DNA from: an uncultured Prevotella sp.
GTDB taxonomy: Bacteria; Bacteroidota; Bacteroidia; Bacteroidales; Bacteroidaceae
NCBI GenBank assembly: GCA_905210845.1
Contig: CAJLYG010000047.1
Coordinates: 1 to 16,886 of the forward strand
Direction: 5' to 3'
DNA: 16,886 nt
In this document: in pieces, positions 15,084 through 16,886 of the stretch
Layout: every line of letters begins with the position of its first letter
Numbering within the stretch: position 1 is the stretch's first letter
Program-made: the position numbers and the translations under genes
The notes under the pieces: generated by a model
Databases searched by the model: none
Told to the model about the DNA's origin: nothing
What the model saw: the letters and a program-made list of their open reading frames with translations, nothing else

Positions 15084-15091
15084 TAATTTTG
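15084..15091 (+). promoter_or_regulatory. Predicted -7 box of secA
   Basis: TAATTTTG followed by CAAGC at 15084-15091 fits the Bacteroidetes -7 element; the -33 region is poor. The predicted leader is about 35-40 bases, A-rich (AAGAAAACAAAACAATATAA) and without a Shine-Dalgarno, as is common in this phylum. Confidence 0.5.
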
Positions 15092-15133
15092 CAAGCAATT
15101 TCGTATAGACAAGAAAACAAAACAATATAAACA

Positions 15134-16886
15134 ATGAATTTCAACAAATTTCTAAAGTCATTGTTCGGTGATAAGTCAAGTCGTGACATGAAACTTATCC
15201 AGCCGTTGGTTGAGAAGGTTAAGGAAGCCTATCCCGCAATCAAAGCATTAAGCAATGACGAACTCCGTGCCAAGACAAAAGAGATCCAAAAGTATGTCCA
15301 GGACTCTGCAAAAGAAGAAAAAGCACAAATTGATGAGTTACGCGCAAAGATTGAGGATACTCCCATTGATGAGCGAGAAGACATCTTCAATCAAATAGAC
15401 AAACTTGAAAAAGAAGTACTTGATATTTACGAGAAGGCCTTGGATGAGGTAATGCCCGTTGCATTCAGCATCGTCAAGGATACTGCTCGACGTTTTGCTG
15501 AAAACGAGGAGGTTATCGTTACTGCCACAGACTTCGACAGAGAATTGGCAGCCGATCCCAGCAAAGACTTTATCACGATTGATGGGGACAAGGCAATCTA
15601 TCACAATGAATGGACAGCAGGTGGCAATAAAATCAAATGGGATATGATCCATTATGATGTCCAACTATTTGGAGGTATTGCCTTGCATCAAGGAAAGATC
15701 GCAGAAATGGCAACAGGTGAAGGAAAGACGCTTGTCGCTACTCTCCCGGTATTCCTGAATGCATTGACGGGTAATGGCGTTCACATGGTCACTGTTAACG
15801 ACTATCTTGCAAAACGTGACTCTGAGTGGATGGGACCATTGTATGAATTCAACGGATTGTCTGTTGATTGCATTGACAAACACAGGCCGAACTCCCCGGA
15901 ACGCCGTAAGGCATACCAGGCAGATATCACTTTCGGTACAAACAATGAATTCGGATTCGATTACCTGCGTGACAACATGGCTGTTTCTCCAGATGATCTT
16001 GTACAAAGGAAGCATAATTTCGCTATCGTTGATGAGGTCGATTCTGTCTTAATTGATGATGCTCGAACGCCATTGATCATCTCTGGCCCTGTACCTAAGG
16101 GCGATGACCAGATGTTCGAAGAATACCAGCCCTTAGTAGAGAAATTGGTAGGCGTTCAACGACAATTGGCCACTCAATATCTGGCAGATGCAAAGACTAA
16201 GATTGCCGAGGGCATGCAGACCAATAACCAAGAAGAGCTGCAGCAAGGATTCCTTTCTTTATACCGCTCGCATCTTGCCCTTCCCAAGAACAAGCCTTTG
16301 ATCAAATTCCTCTCTGAGGAAGGCATGAAAGCAGGCATGCTGAAAACGGAAGAGTACTATATGGAGAACAACAACCGGAGAATGCCGGAGGCTGTAGAGC
16401 CCCTGTATTTCGTAGTTGATGAAAAGCTGAACTCCTGTGACCTGACTGATAAGGGAACAGACTGGTTAGCCCAACAGGTAAACGATAAAGATTTGTTCGT
16501 ATTGCCAGATATTACCTCTCAACTCTCCGCCTTGGAGAATGAGAAGGACCTGTCTGACCAAGAACGCATTGACAAGAAAGATGACCTTCTGAACCACTAT
16601 GGCGTACAGAGCGAACGTGTTCACACGCTCCAGCAATTGCTGAAAGCCTACACCATGTTTAATAAGGACGATGAATACGTTGTCATGGATGGTGAAGTGA
16701 AGATTGTAGACGAACAAACTGGACGTATCATGGAGGGTGGTCGCTGGAGCGACGGATTGCATCAGGCAATTGAGGCAAAGGAGCACGTGAAAGTTGAGGC
16801 TGCCACTCAAACATTCGCAACGATCACGTTGCAAAACTACTTCCGTATGTATCACAAGCTGGCCGGTATGACCGGTACCGCGAGCA
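15134..16886 (+). CDS. secA: Preprotein translocase ATPase SecA, C-terminus cut by window edge
   Basis: The first 584 codons are visible; the frame is open to the last base. SecA drives exported proteins through SecYEG by ATP hydrolysis. It starts [20 protein letters not shown]. Walker A is TGEGKT (194-199) and Walker B is [14 protein letters not shown] (300-313); [17 protein letters not shown] and the downstream block [17 protein letters not shown] (from 515), [13 protein letters not shown] motif ([15 protein letters not shown]) and LAGMTGTA are all present. Compared with E. coli SecA (Walker A near 104-109), about 90 extra residues lie before Walker A, including a charged, coiled-coil-like stretch (about 55-100). 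A further extra segment of comparable size lies between Walker B and the YVVMDGEV block. Such long SecA proteins are usual in Bacteroidetes. Here secA has its own -7 box and follows two exported-protein genes. Confidence 0.97.
   Translation, partial: MNFNKFLKSLFGDKSSRDMKLIQPLVEKVKEAYPAIKALSNDELRAKTKEIQKYVQDSAKEEKAQIDELRAKIEDTPIDEREDIFNQIDKLEKEVLDIYEKALDEVMPVAFSIVKDTARRFAENEEVIVTATDFDRELAADPSKDFITIDGDKAIYHNEWTAGGNKIKWDMIHYDVQLFGGIALHQGKIAEMATGEGKTLVATLPVFLNALTGNGVHMVTVNDYLAKRDSEWMGPLYEFNGLSVDCIDKHRPNSPERRKAYQADITFGTNNEFGFDYLRDNMAVSPDDLVQRKHNFAIVDEVDSVLIDDARTPLIISGPVPKGDDQMFEEYQPLVEKLVGVQRQLATQYLADAKTKIAEGMQTNNQEELQQGFLSLYRSHLALPKNKPLIKFLSEEGMKAGMLKTEEYYMENNNRRMPEAVEPLYFVVDEKLNSCDLTDKGTDWLAQQVNDKDLFVLPDITSQLSALENEKDLSDQERIDKKDDLLNHYGVQSERVHTLQQLLKAYTMFNKDDEYVVMDGEVKIVDEQTGRIMEGGRWSDGLHQAIEAKEHVKVEAATQTFATITLQNYFRMYHKLAGMTGTAS

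Overview
The window is chromosomal DNA from a member of the Bacteroidota, most likely Bacteroidales and probably Prevotella-like. The evidence is promoter boxes of the Bacteroidetes type (TAnnTTTG at -7 with TTTG/TTG about 19-20 bases upstream), weak or absent Shine-Dalgarno sequences, a SecA with large extra segments, and Bacteroidetes-style envelope genes (lipoprotein LptC, CNNM/CorC protein, membrane-anchored PpiD/SurA, DUF4105 protein). I see no phage, insertion sequence, CRISPR array, tRNA or rRNA. The region looks like ordinary core genome, densely packed and with consistent coding style.

Layout. On the left, 1-987 (-) is the first 329 codons of a CstA-type carbon starvation/pyruvate transporter. 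It is divergent from a secreted GHL10 family glycosidase-like protein (1122-2768, +), and their promoters interleave. Convergent to the glycosidase, and overlapping its stop codon, is a three-gene minus-strand operon: rarA (AAA+ replication-recombination ATPase, 4377-5651), a D-2-hydroxyacid dehydrogenase (3411-4367) and a TRIC-type channel (2765-3409). Divergent from rarA is an unrecognised 275-residue protein with a very acidic tail (5800-6627, +). It ends at a strong bidirectional terminator (6677-6716).

The middle is a minus-strand envelope-biogenesis block, transcribed right to left: a beta-barrel outer-membrane protein (10977-12269), lptC (10308-10973), a CNNM/CorC transporter-like protein (9034-10308) and a PpiD/SurA-type periplasmic chaperone (6735-8876). 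The first three are essentially continuous (3-base gap, then a 1-base overlap).

On the right, divergent from that block, are a DUF4105 membrane protein (12360-13586, +) and an overlapping alkaline-phosphatase-superfamily protein (13579-14985, +). Secretion ATPase secA follows (15134 to the window edge, +, 584 codons visible). The two genes before secA are translationally coupled and both carry export signals.

No stretch of more than 300 bases lacks a gene. The most interesting points are: the phosphatase-family protein lacks nearly all canonical nucleophile and metal-ligand residues and looks like a pseudoenzyme; the acidic-tailed protein is unknown and has its own promoter and terminator; the DUF4105 protein has a His...Asn-Cys layout and a probable leaderless GTG start; and the GHL10 protein has a C-terminal module resembling a type IX secretion sorting domain. 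I found no convincing new multi-gene system.
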